DNA of 64,000 nt, from NCBI GenBank assembly GCA_009691845.1, contig SIAJ01000017.1:1-64000 (forward strand), read 5' to 3'. Under the pieces are notes generated by a model. The model made no database searches and was not told where the DNA came from. It saw nothing but the letters and a program-made list of their open reading frames with translations. This stretch comes from Gemmataceae bacterium. Lineage in GTDB: Bacteria > Planctomycetota > Planctomycetia > Gemmatales > Gemmataceae. Of the stretch, positions 8,803 to 18,082 are shown piece by piece. The first letter of the stretch is position 1. Each line of letters opens with the position of its first letter. The position numbers were made by a program, and so were the translations under genes.

Positions 8803-8825
8803 GTCGGCACACTCTGTGTGCCGAC
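8803..8825. repeat. GTCGGCACAC palindrome
   Basis: Perfect 10-base arms GTCGGCACAC/GTGTGCCGAC with loop TCT; the same element as at 4805-4827. A weaker version (CCGCATAC-GGA-GTGTGCGG) lies at 9033-9053. Confidence 0.7.
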
Positions 8826-8888
8826 CGACCGCACACGCAGACCGTGTGAATATTCGTCATCGACGATAGTGGACTTCGCTGTGAAGTT

Positions 8889-8990
8889 GTGCAGGAATCT
8901 ATGTGGGATAGGCCTCCAAACCTGTCAGGACGAATTTCGTGGCACTTTCTGACGACCCTTCGGCAGGCCTGGAAACCTACCGCCACAATT
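8889..8990 (+). repeat. Dispersed GGCCTCC/GGCAGGCCTGG element, copy 1
   Basis: About 100 bases between the WD40 and esterase genes with the order: GTGCAGGAATC, GGGATAGGCCTCC, CTTTCTGACG, CGGCAGGCCTGG, CCGCCACAATT. The same order of blocks recurs in inverted orientation at 38664-38777, so this is a mobile-like dispersed repeat. No protein is encoded. Confidence 0.65.
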
Positions 8991-9065
8991 GTTGATTCAT
9001 GTACAAGCTCTCCGCGAGCGGGTTCGATCTTCCGCATACGGAGTGTGCGGACTACTTTTCGGCAC

Positions 9066-9905
9066 CTACTTCTTGCGAATGAACTCGACCATCGCCTTGC
9101 CGAGCGGGTCTTCCGCGTCGGCCGCCAGCTTCACGACAATTGAAATGTGATCGCGTTCCAACTTGAGCACCCTGGACTCACACTTGCACTCGTTGAGCTT
9201 CTTGTTCATGTTCTCGGCCATTTGGTCGAGAAAGGGAAGGTCCTTGTTGCCGTATGCAATCAAAAACGGTGGGCATTTCTCCTTCACATGCGTGAGCGGC
9301 GACGCGGCTTTACAGACATCCGCTTCCTTGCCGAATGCCGTGTGAAAAAAGGGAAGCACCGCATCAATCGTGTAGACACCGCTGAGGGCCATCACGCCCC
9401 GAATGTCCGTCGTAGCGCACTTCTCGGTCTTCAAATACGACTCATCCGTGGCCAGGAGTGCAACCAGATGGCCGCCCGCCGAGTGGCCGCTGATGAAGAG
9501 TTTCTTCGGATCGCCGCCTTGCTTACCGGCATTCTCTTTCACCCACGCGAATGCCTTGGCCACATCGTGAATATGGTCCGGATGCTTGACAGTCCCTTTA
9601 TTGCTGCTCAGGCGATAGTTGATGATGGCAACACCGATCCCTTGCTTCGCGAAGGTTTCGCCAAGTGCCGGGTACAGATCCTTGTTGCCGGATTTCCAGG
9701 AACCGCCGTGAACAAACATGAGCACTGGAAAATCCTTCGCTCCCTTTGGAACGTACAGGTCCAACTTGTGCCGGACCGGGTCCGCGTCCTTGGCCGGATT
9801 GTAGACAAGGTTCAATTGCTTCTCGACCTCGAACGGCTTCTTTTCCTGGGCGAAAAGTGGAAGAGCGAGGCAGAGCGCGAGTAAGGGGAGAATGCGAGGC
9901 ATCAT
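9066..9905 (-). CDS. Secreted alpha/beta hydrolase (esterase, BD-FAE-like)
   Basis: 279 residues with a clear signal peptide (ILPLLALCLALPLFAQ). The alpha/beta hydrolase fold is shown by the oxyanion-hole motif FVHGGSW (64-70), the nucleophile elbow SGHSAGG (Ser142), a probable acid at Asp222 in GNKDLPF and His253 in RDHISI. This is the pattern of carboxylesterases and feruloyl-esterase-like enzymes that are frequent in planctomycetes. The substrate is unknown. The start may be either of two adjacent ATG codons. It is flanked upstream by a long palindrome (9952-10014). Confidence 0.88.
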   Translation of the reverse strand: MMPRILPLLALCLALPLFAQEKKPFEVEKQLNLVYNPAKDADPVRHKLDLYVPKGAKDFPVLMFVHGGSWKSGNKDLYPALGETFAKQGIGVAIINYRLSSNKGTVKHPDHIHDVAKAFAWVKENAGKQGGDPKKLFISGHSAGGHLVALLATDESYLKTEKCATTDIRGVMALSGVYTIDAVLPFFHTAFGKEADVCKAASPLTHVKEKCPPFLIAYGNKDLPFLDQMAENMNKKLNECKCESRVLKLERDHISIVVKLAADAEDPLGKAMVEFIRKK

Positions 9906-9951
9906 CAGTTTCCTGGTGGAGAGTGACCGGGAGATTATAGTTGAGAATTCG

Positions 9952-10014
9952 CCTTCGCTGACGCTTCCGGCTCCGACAAGCGCTGATTCGGCGGAGCCTG
10001 AAGCGTCAGCGAAG
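9952..10014. repeat. Long palindrome CCTTCGCTGACGCTTC..CGGAGCC
   Basis: Arms 9952-9975 and 9992-10014 match with one mismatch over 24 bases (CCTTCGCTGACGCTTC core) around a 16-base loop. It lies between two divergent genes, upstream of both, and so may cover promoter sequence. A related string (GAGCGTTAGCGACCGGAGT) occurs at 50832-50850, suggesting a dispersed family. Confidence 0.7.
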
Positions 10015-10087
10015 GGACGCCACGAGTAATCAAGTACCGTTGACCGCTACACTAATCACAACGACGAAGTGCCCCAACGAGGAAGCA

Positions 10088-13000
10088 ATGCGAAAACTTG
10101 AACAACTCGGCCTTGCGACATTGGCCGTCTCCGTCGGGGCGATTCTGTTTGTGCGAACCAACTCCGCGCCGGTGGCCGCGGAGCCTTTGCCGGTAGCGCT
10201 CGGCGACGAGTACGCGAAGGAGATTCGCCCGCTGCTCAACAAGCACTGTGCCCAGTGCCACTCGGGCAAGCGCGTGGAAGCCGAGATCGATCTGGGCGAA
10301 TTTTCGACGCTGGCAGAGGTTCGCAAGGCACCGAAGGCCTGGCAGAAGATTCTAGAGATGCTCGAGAGCGGCCAGATGCCGCCGAAGGACGCGAAGCAGC
10401 CGAACGACGATGACCGCAAGCGACTGCAAGCGTGGGTGCGTGGCTACCTGAAGCTAGAAGCGAAGGCCAGCGCCGGCGATCCCGGCCCGGTCGTCTTGCG
10501 TCGATTGAACAACGCCGAGTACACGTACACGCTTGCGGACTTGACCGGTGTGGATCTGAAACCCGCTCGAGAATTCCCGGCCGACAGTGCGGCCGGCGAA
10601 GGTTTCACGAACACCGGCAACGCGCTGGTGATGTCCCCGGCCCTGTTGACCAAGTATCTGGATGCCGCGAAGGACATCAGTCGCCACGCGGTCCTGCTGC
10701 CGGACGGCCTGCGTTTCTCCCCTTCGACGTCTCGCCGCGACTGGACCAACGAAATCCTCGACCAGATTCGCGGGCTGTATCGGGAGTATTCGGACTCTCA
10801 GGGCGGTTCACGAGTCAATCTTCAGGGGATCGTCTTCGACACGAACGATGGCGGCCGATTGCCATTGGAAAAATACCTGACCGCGACCCTGCTTGAACGA
10901 GAGGCTCTGAGCAACTCGACCAAAACCGTCGAGGTGGTCGCAACGGAACGCAAGCTGAGCCCGAAATATCTCGGCCTGCTCTGGGCCATGTTGAACAGCA
11001 AAGAATCGTCGCCACTTTTTGATGCGGTTCGCACGCGCTGGCAGACCGCGAAGCCCGGCGACGAGAAGGCCATCGCGGCCGAGGTGAATGTCTGGCAAAA
11101 CGCTCTCACGCGTTTCCAAAGCGTCGGGCACATGAAATCGTGGATGGTCCCAGTCAGCCCGATTGCCGGCAAGCAAGACGTTCGCGTCAAGGTGCCCGCC
11201 GCAACGAAAGGCAACGATGTGAGTCTATTCCTCGTTGCCGGCGACGCAGGCGATGGCGGCACGAACGACTTCGTTGTTTGGAATCAACCCCGCTTGACGA
11301 TCCCCGGCCGGGCCGAGATCCCACTTCGCGATGTGCGCGAATTCGTTCGCGATGTGACGCTTCGCCGCGATCGGGCGTTTGCTTCGACGGCTCAATGCCT
11401 CGTCGCTGTGGCCGAGGCGAGTGCGAGTACGACGAAGGTTGACGTGGCGGTACTCGCGAAGAAGCACAATGTTCATGCCGACGATCTGACCGCCTGGCTC
11501 GAGTATCTCGGCATCGGCAGCGTCGGCACGCCGCGGCTCGATTACATGAAGACCACGATTCAGAAATCGTCAAACTACGACTTCATTCGCGGTTGGAGCA
11601 AGACGGAACTGCCCGCCCTGCTGGCGAATTCCTCGGGCCAACATGTACGTGTGCCGGGCAATATGAAACCGCATGGTGTGTGTGTCCATCCCTCGCCAAC
11701 GCTGAATGTGGCCGTCGGCTGGAGCAGTCCCATCGCGGAGGAGGTGCGCATCGAAGGCAAGGTCACACACGCTCATCCCGAGTGCGGCAACGGCGTAACC
11801 TGGTCGCTCGAACTGCGTCGCGGGGCCACCCGGCAACGACTCGCAGCCGGCATCGCCCAGGGCGGCAAGCCGGTTCCATTCGGGCCACTCGAGAAGGTCC
11901 GCGTGCAGAAGGGGGACCTGGTTTCGCTGGTCATCGGCCCGCGTGACGGCAACCACTCGTGCGACCTGACCGATCTCGAACTCTCTTTGAAAGCAGGTGA
12001 CAAGGAGTGGAGCCTGAACAAGGACGTGTCGCCGGATGTGCTCGCAGGCAACCCGCACGCCGATCGACTGGGCAACCGGGAAGTCTGGCATTTCTACACC
12101 GAACCGGTGAAGGAAGGCGATCGCGGCCAACTCATTCCGGCCGGCTCGGTACTCTCGCGCTGGCTCGTGGCACAGGGCGTTGAGAAGGAACTGCTGGCGA
12201 ACGCCGTTCAGAAACTGCTGACGTTGGAGCCTCCGGCCGATCCGAAAAATCCGGACAGCGTGCTGTACCAGCAACTTGCATCGCTCGCAGGCCCATTGCT
12301 TGCGAAGGTGAAACTCGATGGCGGTCCACGCTCGGGCAAGCTGATCGAGTACGGCGTCGATCCGGCTCGGTTCGGTAAGCATCCGAATGGCTCGGCCATC
12401 GATGCGAACAGCCTGTGCGTGCAGGCCCCTTCGATCGTTGAGGTTCGTCTGCCGGCCGACTTGTTCGCGGGGGCGGAACTGGTAACGACGGGCATGTTGC
12501 ATGCCACGGCCAACGCTGGCAGCGTGCAGATGCAACTCACCACGACCAAACCTGCGACCGCGAGCGGCTTGCGGTCCGACGTGCCCGTAGTCGTTGCCGA
12601 TGGCAGCCCGAGCCGGAAGCACTGGGAACAATCGTTCGATGGCTTCCGCAACCTTTTCCCGGCCGCATTGTGCTACACGAAGATCGTGCCGGTCGATGAA
12701 GTCGTCACACTCACGCTGTTCCACCGCGAGGACGAGCATCTCGCTCGCCTGATGCTGACCGCCGAGCAGTCAGCTCGACTGAATCGTCTGTGGCATGAAC
12801 TGCATTACATCAGCCACGACGCATTCACGCTGGTGGACGCTTACAATCAGCTCATGGAGTACGCTACGCAGGACAGCAATCCAAAGCTGTTCGAGCCGTA
12901 CCGCAAGCCGATCCTGGACACCGCGGCCGCGTTCAAGAAGGAACTCGTCGATACGGAACCGAAGCATTTCGAAGCACTTTTGCAATTCGCTGGCAAAGCT

Positions 13001-14212
13001 TATCGACGACCGATCAAGCCTGCCGAGAAGGAAGAACTGCTTGGCTTGTACAAGAAACTGCGAACACAGGAATTGCCGCACGATCTCGCGATTCGCTTGA
13101 CGCTGGCGAAAATTTTCGTGACGCCCGCATTCTTGTATCGACTGGAACGCGCACCCACCGGCGTGAAGGCGGGGGAGGTATCGGATTGGGAGTTGGCCAC
13201 GCGGCTGAGTTATTTTCTGACTTCGTCGCAGCCCGATGCGGAACTTCGCACAGCAGCCGAGGCCGAGAAACTTCGCGATCCGAAGGTGGCGGTCGAGCAA
13301 ACGCAGCGGCTCTTGAAGGACCCGAACATACGTCGCCTGGCCACGGAGTTCGCCTGCCATTGGTTGCACATTCAGGGCTTCGACACTCTCGACGAAAAGA
13401 GCGAGCGGCACTTCCCCACTTTCGCGAAGCTCAAGGGTGACATGTACGAGGAGTCGATTCGCTTCTTCACCGACCTGTTTCAGAATGATGGCTCGATATT
13501 GAGCCTGCTCGATGCCGATCACACTTTCGTCAACGAGGCGCTCGCCAAGCATTACGGCATCCCCGGCATCGCCGGCCCGGAATGGCGGCGGGTCGATGGC
13601 GTGCGAAAATATGGCCGAGGCGGCATCCTCGGGCTTTCCGCCACCCTCGCCAAGCAATCGGGGGCCTCGCGCACGAGTCCGATCTTGCGCGGCAACTGGG
13701 TTTCCGAAGTGCTGCTCGGCGAACGATTGCCGCGTCCGCCAAAGGACGTGCCGCAACTCCCCGAGGATGAGGCGACCGAGACGAAAACGGTTCGTCAACT
13801 CGTGGAGAAACACTCCAGCGACGCCCGCTGTGCCGTCTGCCACGTGCGCATCGATCCCTTCGGCTTCGCGCTGGAAGGTTATGACGCCATCGGCCGCAAA
13901 CGGGCCAAGGACCTCGGCGATCGCCCAATCGACACCAAGGGAAAACTGAAAGACGGTACCGAGTTCGAAGGTCTCGATGGGCTTCGAACGTACTTGCTCA
14001 CGAAGCGTAAGGACACGTTCGTGTACCAATTTTGCCGCAAGCTGCTCGGCTACGCCCTTGGCCGCGGCATCCAGCTTTCGGACGAACCGCTGCTCGACGA
14101 GATCCAGGAACGACTGAAGCAGAACGGTTATCGCATCTCGGTGGCGATGGATTTGATCGTAAAGAGCAAACAGTTCAGAGAGATTCGGGGGAAGGATCTT
14201 GCAGCGGAGTAG
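10088..14212 (+). CDS. DUF1592-family protein with PSCyt1 cytochrome domain
   Basis: 1374 residues from ATG 10088, which has GAGG just upstream and gives an N-terminal membrane or signal segment (LGLATLAVSVGAILFV). Near the N-terminus is a c-type haem motif, HCAQCHSGK (C54, C57, H58), as in the planctomycete cytochrome C domain PSCyt1. The remainder follows the planctomycete order DUF1587, a long variable middle, DUF1592, DUF1595, DUF1588 and DUF1585. A second CAVCH motif lies in the C-terminal third beside the RIDPFGFALEGYD signature. Its usual neighbour, a DUF1552 protein, follows at 14669. It is likely extracytoplasmic; the biochemical role of the family is undefined. Confidence 0.9.
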   Translation: MRKLEQLGLATLAVSVGAILFVRTNSAPVAAEPLPVALGDEYAKEIRPLLNKHCAQCHSGKRVEAEIDLGEFSTLAEVRKAPKAWQKILEMLESGQMPPKDAKQPNDDDRKRLQAWVRGYLKLEAKASAGDPGPVVLRRLNNAEYTYTLADLTGVDLKPAREFPADSAAGEGFTNTGNALVMSPALLTKYLDAAKDISRHAVLLPDGLRFSPSTSRRDWTNEILDQIRGLYREYSDSQGGSRVNLQGIVFDTNDGGRLPLEKYLTATLLEREALSNSTKTVEVVATERKLSPKYLGLLWAMLNSKESSPLFDAVRTRWQTAKPGDEKAIAAEVNVWQNALTRFQSVGHMKSWMVPVSPIAGKQDVRVKVPAATKGNDVSLFLVAGDAGDGGTNDFVVWNQPRLTIPGRAEIPLRDVREFVRDVTLRRDRAFASTAQCLVAVAEASASTTKVDVAVLAKKHNVHADDLTAWLEYLGIGSVGTPRLDYMKTTIQKSSNYDFIRGWSKTELPALLANSSGQHVRVPGNMKPHGVCVHPSPTLNVAVGWSSPIAEEVRIEGKVTHAHPECGNGVTWSLELRRGATRQRLAAGIAQGGKPVPFGPLEKVRVQKGDLVSLVIGPRDGNHSCDLTDLELSLKAGDKEWSLNKDVSPDVLAGNPHADRLGNREVWHFYTEPVKEGDRGQLIPAGSVLSRWLVAQGVEKELLANAVQKLLTLEPPADPKNPDSVLYQQLASLAGPLLAKVKLDGGPRSGKLIEYGVDPARFGKHPNGSAIDANSLCVQAPSIVEVRLPADLFAGAELVTTGMLHATANAGSVQMQLTTTKPATASGLRSDVPVVVADGSPSRKHWEQSFDGFRNLFPAALCYTKIVPVDEVVTLTLFHREDEHLARLMLTAEQSARLNRLWHELHYISHDAFTLVDAYNQLMEYATQDSNPKLFEPYRKPILDTAAAFKKELVDTEPKHFEALLQFAGKAYRRPIKPAEKEELLGLYKKLRTQELPHDLAIRLTLAKIFVTPAFLYRLERAPTGVKAGEVSDWELATRLSYFLTSSQPDAELRTAAEAEKLRDPKVAVEQTQRLLKDPNIRRLATEFACHWLHIQGFDTLDEKSERHFPTFAKLKGDMYEESIRFFTDLFQNDGSILSLLDADHTFVNEALAKHYGIPGIAGPEWRRVDGVRKYGRGGILGLSATLAKQSGASRTSPILRGNWVSEVLLGERLPRPPKDVPQLPEDEATETKTVRQLVEKHSSDARCAVCHVRIDPFGFALEGYDAIGRKRAKDLGDRPIDTKGKLKDGTEFEGLDGLRTYLLTKRKDTFVYQFCRKLLGYALGRGIQLSDEPLLDEIQERLKQNGYRISVAMDLIVKSKQFREIRGKDLAAE

Positions 14213-14668
14213 CTCTTGCCACTGCCGTGATGCTCTTGGCGACATCGGCGGACGGACGGGGTCTCGGCAAACCATTCGACGTGGAATCTTCCCTGGCATT
14301 TCGCGTACGATCGTTGGAAGAAACGGGGACGACCGAATGCCGGAAACGATTGCCATCAACGGCTGGGAGCGGGTTCTCATGGCGGTTGTTTGCAGCAGTT
14401 GCTCGACGACCCGGACGGTTGAGTTGGTCGGAAAATCCCCACCTACCAACCTCGCGTTTTCGCGGAATTCGTTGTACAGTAGGGGTTGTAAAATATGGGC
14501 TTGCTGTAAGGGAAAATAACGAACGTGGTTACGAAGTTTTCTTGAGTGCTCCGCAACGACCAGGTGGCAGAGAATGTCAGGTTTTGTCATGCTGGGAAAA
14601 AGATTGTTTCGCTTGTCAGCCGTCGCACGATAAACTGAGAGTGGCCTTCCTCAAACTTGGAGTCTTCC
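14213..14668. other. Gap without recognisable gene
   Basis: 456 bases between the DUF1592 and DUF1552 genes. Several open frames cross it on both strands, but none has a convincing start, composition or motif. I see no strong palindrome. It probably holds the leader and promoter of the DUF1552 gene. Confidence 0.5.
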
Positions 14669-15973
14669 ATGTCCCAGCACCATTTTTCTCGCCGCACCTT
14701 TCTGCGTGGCCTGGGCGTCACCATGGCCGTGCCGTGGATGGAATCGACTTCGGTCTGGGGCGATGTTGTCAAGTCGACCACAGGCTCCAGCGAGGCTCCG
14801 GTTCGCTTTGCCGCGTTGTTCTCGGGCAACGGCTTCCACAGCAAGGAGTGGTGGGCCAAGGGAGAAGGCAAGTCGATGGAGTTGGGCAAGGTGCTCGCCT
14901 CCTTGCAGCCGCACCGCGAGAAGCTCACGTTCATTCGCGGACTTTACAATGCCGAGGCTTTGAAAGGGAACATTCATAGTTCGCAGACCGGCAACTTGCT
15001 TTCGGGGGCCCCGCTCGCTTCGGGTGGCGAAATCAAGTCCGGAACAAGTATCGATCAATTGCTTGCGCAGAAAAATGGCCGTTCGACCAAGGTGTCGAGC
15101 CTGGTGCTCGGTTGCGAGCCGGCGAATCCGTCGGTTCACAAAAATTACTCGATGATGTACAGTTCGCACATCTCCTGGAGTTCACCGACCACGCCGACGC
15201 CTCTGGAGTTATACCCGGCCCTTGCCTTCGATCGGCTCTTCAAGGATGAAGTGCATAAAGGCGATCAAAGCGTACTCGATGCCGTCCTGACCGACGCGAA
15301 GGACTTCCGCAAAAACATCAGCAGCAGCGACCAACGCAAGCTCGACGAGTATCTCGACTCGGTCCGAGAAGTCGAGCAACGCATCGCAGGCGCAGGAAAG
15401 AAGGGGGAATTGCAAGGTTGGAAGCCGACACTGGCAAAGCCCAACATCCCGAGACCGGCTGACGGCATTCCGCAGAACATTGCCGACCACATGAGGTTGA
15501 TGGTTGATATTCTCGTGCTTGGCTTCCAGACCGACACGACGCGTTACACCACACTGAAGCTGAACAACGATCACTCGTCGTTGCGATTTCCGCATCTCGG
15601 CGTCGACTACATGATCCACCATTTGCTGTCGCACTCGGACACGGCCGACTGGCTCAAGGTGAACCAGTTCTTCATCGAACAACTCGCTTACCTGGCGAAG
15701 AAGCTCGACGCGATCCAGGAAGGCGAACGGACGGCCCTCGACAACTCGGTTATTCTGTACTGCTCCAGCATGTTGACCGGAAATCACGAGGCAAATCAGT
15801 TGCCGGTCTTGGTCGTCGGTGGTGGTGGCGGCAAGCTGAAGGGCGGACGCGTGCTGGATTACATGAACAAGCCGAACCGCAAAATGTGCAGCCTGTATCT
15901 ATCGTTGATGGAAAAATGCGGCACGAAGTTGGAGAAGTTCGGAGACTCAGCAGAGAAACTAGCCGAAGTGTAG
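14669..15973 (+). CDS. Tat-exported DUF1552 protein
   Basis: 434 residues from ATG 14669 (GGAG 7 bases upstream). It starts with a twin-arginine signal (SRRTFLRGLGVTMAVPWME) and shows the DUF1552 pattern: FAALFSGNGFHSKEWWA early, SLVLGCEPA, a HISWSSPTTP motif, and a histidine-rich YMIHHLLSHSD stretch late. DUF1552 proteins are almost always encoded directly after a DUF1592-type cytochrome-domain gene, as here, which implies a joint function outside the cytoplasm. The fold is thought to be related to alkaline-phosphatase-like DUF1501 proteins; no activity can be assigned. Confidence 0.9.
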   Translation: MSQHHFSRRTFLRGLGVTMAVPWMESTSVWGDVVKSTTGSSEAPVRFAALFSGNGFHSKEWWAKGEGKSMELGKVLASLQPHREKLTFIRGLYNAEALKGNIHSSQTGNLLSGAPLASGGEIKSGTSIDQLLAQKNGRSTKVSSLVLGCEPANPSVHKNYSMMYSSHISWSSPTTPTPLELYPALAFDRLFKDEVHKGDQSVLDAVLTDAKDFRKNISSSDQRKLDEYLDSVREVEQRIAGAGKKGELQGWKPTLAKPNIPRPADGIPQNIADHMRLMVDILVLGFQTDTTRYTTLKLNNDHSSLRFPHLGVDYMIHHLLSHSDTADWLKVNQFFIEQLAYLAKKLDAIQEGERTALDNSVILYCSSMLTGNHEANQLPVLVVGGGGGKLKGGRVLDYMNKPNRKMCSLYLSLMEKCGTKLEKFGDSAEKLAEV

Positions 15974-16853
15974 GCAGAACAAAAAAAGTACTCTGCCCTG
16001 TTGTCAGCAACCGTCGCCCACTCAGTCGCTAACGGGTACCAGGGCAGAGCAAGGATTATTGCTACGCTATTTCATGTGGGGATACAAGCAATAAGCTGCC
16101 GTTTTTTGGCGTCCAGATCACCCCCAAAATCTAGGACGATCCGTTCAGCCGCCTGGGGTCTGGACAACAAGGAAACGACCTGAAAATCAACTGCAATTTC
16201 TCTCCACCCGGGACCATCCTTCCGCGACGAACAAGCCCAGCGGACGACTCGTGATCCCGCCCCGGTCCGCGTCGGGCCCATGCGATTTTTCAGCAGCGTT
16301 TCGGGCCATCGAGACCTTCGGGAATCAGGCCACGCGGTTCTCGAAGATGCGGTTCGGGACATCCTCGATGCTCTTCGCAATCGCTTGCCGGAAACGGCGT
16401 TGGTCCTCCTGACGCCGCTCGCCCAGGGCGACCGCCATGAAGGGCTAAGAATGTTTTTAGTTTGCTGGAGTCTTGAGCATGGCCACACGCTTGCCAATTG
16501 GTGGAGCGGCCCTCTTGCACTCGTATCGCGAACGAATTGGCCTGTATTCGCACGAGCGTGGAATCAGATCAGCGATCCCGAAAATAAGATGACGGAAGAC
16601 GAGCAGCGGTCGCTGATCGAAGAACTCGGGAAAGAATCGTTCGTCGAGAATGGAGACTGGTATCTCGTCCGCCGCGATCGGCCCTTGCAAGTTTCGCGCG
16701 GGCACTCCGGTTGCCGGGAAGGTCGGCTTGCGGTTCAGAAAGTAGCCCTCTCGCTCCGCGAGAGGAAAGCAGACTTTCGTTTCGAGACACGATTCGATGC
16801 GGATGCGTCTGGCTCCCGCTCGCGGAGCGAGAGGGCTACCTTCGGAGGTCACC
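15974..16853. other. Gap with decayed or unrecognised sequence and repeats
   Basis: 880 bases with no confident gene. Contents: an inverted repeat CTCTGCCCTG (15991-16000 and 16040-16049), then a stretch with protein-like fragments in different frames. The best fragment on the plus strand begins at ATG 16589 (MTEDEQRSLIEELGKES.. then VENGDWYLVRRDR). It has no ribosome binding site and runs into the palindrome at 16742, after which the frame overlaps the next gene. It may be a small gene cut by repeat insertion, or a remnant. On the minus strand between 16500 and 16072 no consistent frame survives. Confidence 0.45.
16742..16839. repeat. GCTCCGCGAG inverted repeat, MITE-like, copy 1
   Basis: Perfect 21-base arms (GTAGCCCTCTCGCTCCGCGAG at 16742-16762 and its complement at 16819-16839) flank 56 bases. 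Each arm is itself near-palindromic around TCC. The right arm ends a few bases before the ribosome binding site of the CopD-like gene. A related element lies at 54121-54217. Confidence 0.75.
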
Positions 16854-17330
16854 ATGCCTGTCTCGATTCTCGACGAGTGCGTTTCGGCCATCCATCATCT
16901 CTCCGCGGCCGCATGGTTCGGGGCTCTCGTTTATCGAGCGTTCTTCTTAGATCCCAAGGCAAGACGCTTCTTCGACGATGGTGCCAAGTACGAACGCTTT
17001 TCACTCGAACTCGCCCATGGCATGCGCTTTGTGGTGATGGTCGCACTCGCAACCTGCGGGCTGACCGGCTTTTTCCTGATTGGCTCGAAATGGAACTCTT
17101 CCGATGCGTGGGTTATCGCAATTCTGGGGAAGACCGGCTTGTGGATCGTGGCCTGTGCGCTGTTCGCGTATATTTCATGGGTGTTTTGGCCACGACGCGT
17201 GTTCGCGGTTCGTAGCGAATGGCCAAGGGTTCACCGCCAAGGGCTCATCCTGACCGTGACGATGATTGCGATTGCTGCTTCCGGTTTTCTGCTTGGACAG
17301 ACTGCCCGTGCGCTGCGAGAGATGGGGTAG
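16854..17330 (+). CDS. CopD-like four-helix membrane protein
   Basis: 158 residues from ATG 16854, chosen because CGGAGG lies five bases upstream; the longer frame runs back through a repeat. Four hydrophobic segments are evident: near HHLSAAAWFGALVY, MRFVVMVALATCGLTGFF, GLWIVACALFAYISWVF and ILTVTMIAIAASGFLL. The first helix with its HH-x-SAAAWFG motif resembles the copper resistance D (CopD) and related cytochrome-b561-like families. It may handle copper or haem, but the metal-binding residues are too few to be sure. It converges with the HU gene across a hairpin. Confidence 0.7.
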   Translation: MPVSILDECVSAIHHLSAAAWFGALVYRAFFLDPKARRFFDDGAKYERFSLELAHGMRFVVMVALATCGLTGFFLIGSKWNSSDAWVIAILGKTGLWIVACALFAYISWVFWPRRVFAVRSEWPRVHRQGLILTVTMIAIAASGFLLGQTARALREMG

Positions 17331-17357
17331 TAGCAAGCGAGAAGCCTGCTACTACCC
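17325..17357. terminator. Bidirectional terminator-like hairpin
   Basis: Perfect 11-base arms GGGTAGTAGCA/TGCTACTACCC with an 11-base loop, overlapping the stop of the CopD-like gene and 12 bases beyond the HU stop. It is placed to serve both convergent genes; no T run. Confidence 0.55.
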
Positions 17358-17369
17358 GTTTCCAATTGC

Positions 17370-17861
17370 CTAGACGCCAGCCGTTGCGGGTTCCGCCAGC
17401 ATCGTAGTTCCGATGGTCGTGCCGACCAATTCGGGTTCAAGAGCCGGGATCGGCATGGTTGATTGCGGTGCAGGAATCGACTTCGGCTTTCCGACCTTCG
17501 GTGCGGGCTTGGCCTTGGGAGGCGGAGCCTTGGCCTTGGCCGGAGCGGGCTTCGGTTTCTTCCGCTTCGGTTCGTAAACCTTGGCCTCCTTGCGAACCTT
17601 TTCTTCCATTTCCTTTCCAGGTTGGAAGGTGACGACGTTCTTCTCTGGAACGTCGACGCGGTCGTTGGTTCGCGGATTTCGAGCCCGGCGGGCTTTTCGC
17701 CGGCGAACCTCAAATACGCCAAAGTTCCGCAACTCGATTCGCCCATCCTCGATGAGCGTTTCAATGATTGCGTCGAACGTCCATTGGACGATTTCTTTGG
17801 TTTTCAGCTGGGTCAGGTCGGCGCGTTCAGAGATACGCCGAACGATCTCTTTCTTAGTCAC
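17370..17861 (-). CDS. HU-family DNA-binding protein with Lys/Pro/Ala-rich tail
   Basis: 163 residues. Residues 1-93 are a standard HU/IHF fold: N-terminal helices ([16 protein letters not shown]), [14 protein letters not shown], then the DNA-binding arm with [15 protein letters not shown] and a closing [12 protein letters not shown]. Residues 94-163 are a low-complexity tail rich in Lys, Pro and Ala ([20 protein letters not shown]), resembling the tails of eukaryotic-like histone H1 domains and of some actinobacterial and planctomycete HU proteins. The tail should add non-specific DNA contacts and chromosome compaction. Single gene, divergent from the DUF4287 gene. Confidence 0.93.
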   Translation of the reverse strand: MTKKEIVRRISERADLTQLKTKEIVQWTFDAIIETLIEDGRIELRNFGVFEVRRRKARRARNPRTNDRVDVPEKNVVTFQPGKEMEEKVRKEAKVYEPKRKKPKPAPAKAKAPPPKAKPAPKVGKPKSIPAPQSTMPIPALEPELVGTTIGTTMLAEPATAGV

Positions 17862-18082
17862 GGGTTGACTCTCCCGTCAGAGGGGACCAATCGGACCGAA
17901 TTGTTCGGTCGTGCATCAAATCTAGACAGGCCAACGACTAATGTCAAGTAAAAAGGTCCGTAAGTAACGATTGTGTCGAAGATTCCTACTCAGGATTCAG
18001 CTGTCGCTGCTGTCGGAACTTCCGAAAATACGTCTTCAAGTCCCTATTTCAACACTCCTGAATCCGTCCGGGAGCCGTTCAC

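Noticed and set aside
8772-8834. Longer N-terminus for the WD40 lipoprotein
   Set aside because: It would translate a dispersed palindrome and place 21 residues before the lipoprotein signal.
12770-14590. Leftward open frame of 606 codons inside the DUF1592 gene
   Set aside because: Antisense shadow of a well-supported gene; low-complexity, no recognisable domain.
14199-14979. Long open frames upstream of the DUF1552 gene
   Set aside because: They overlap the ends of two good genes in other frames, lack ribosome binding sites and have no motif.
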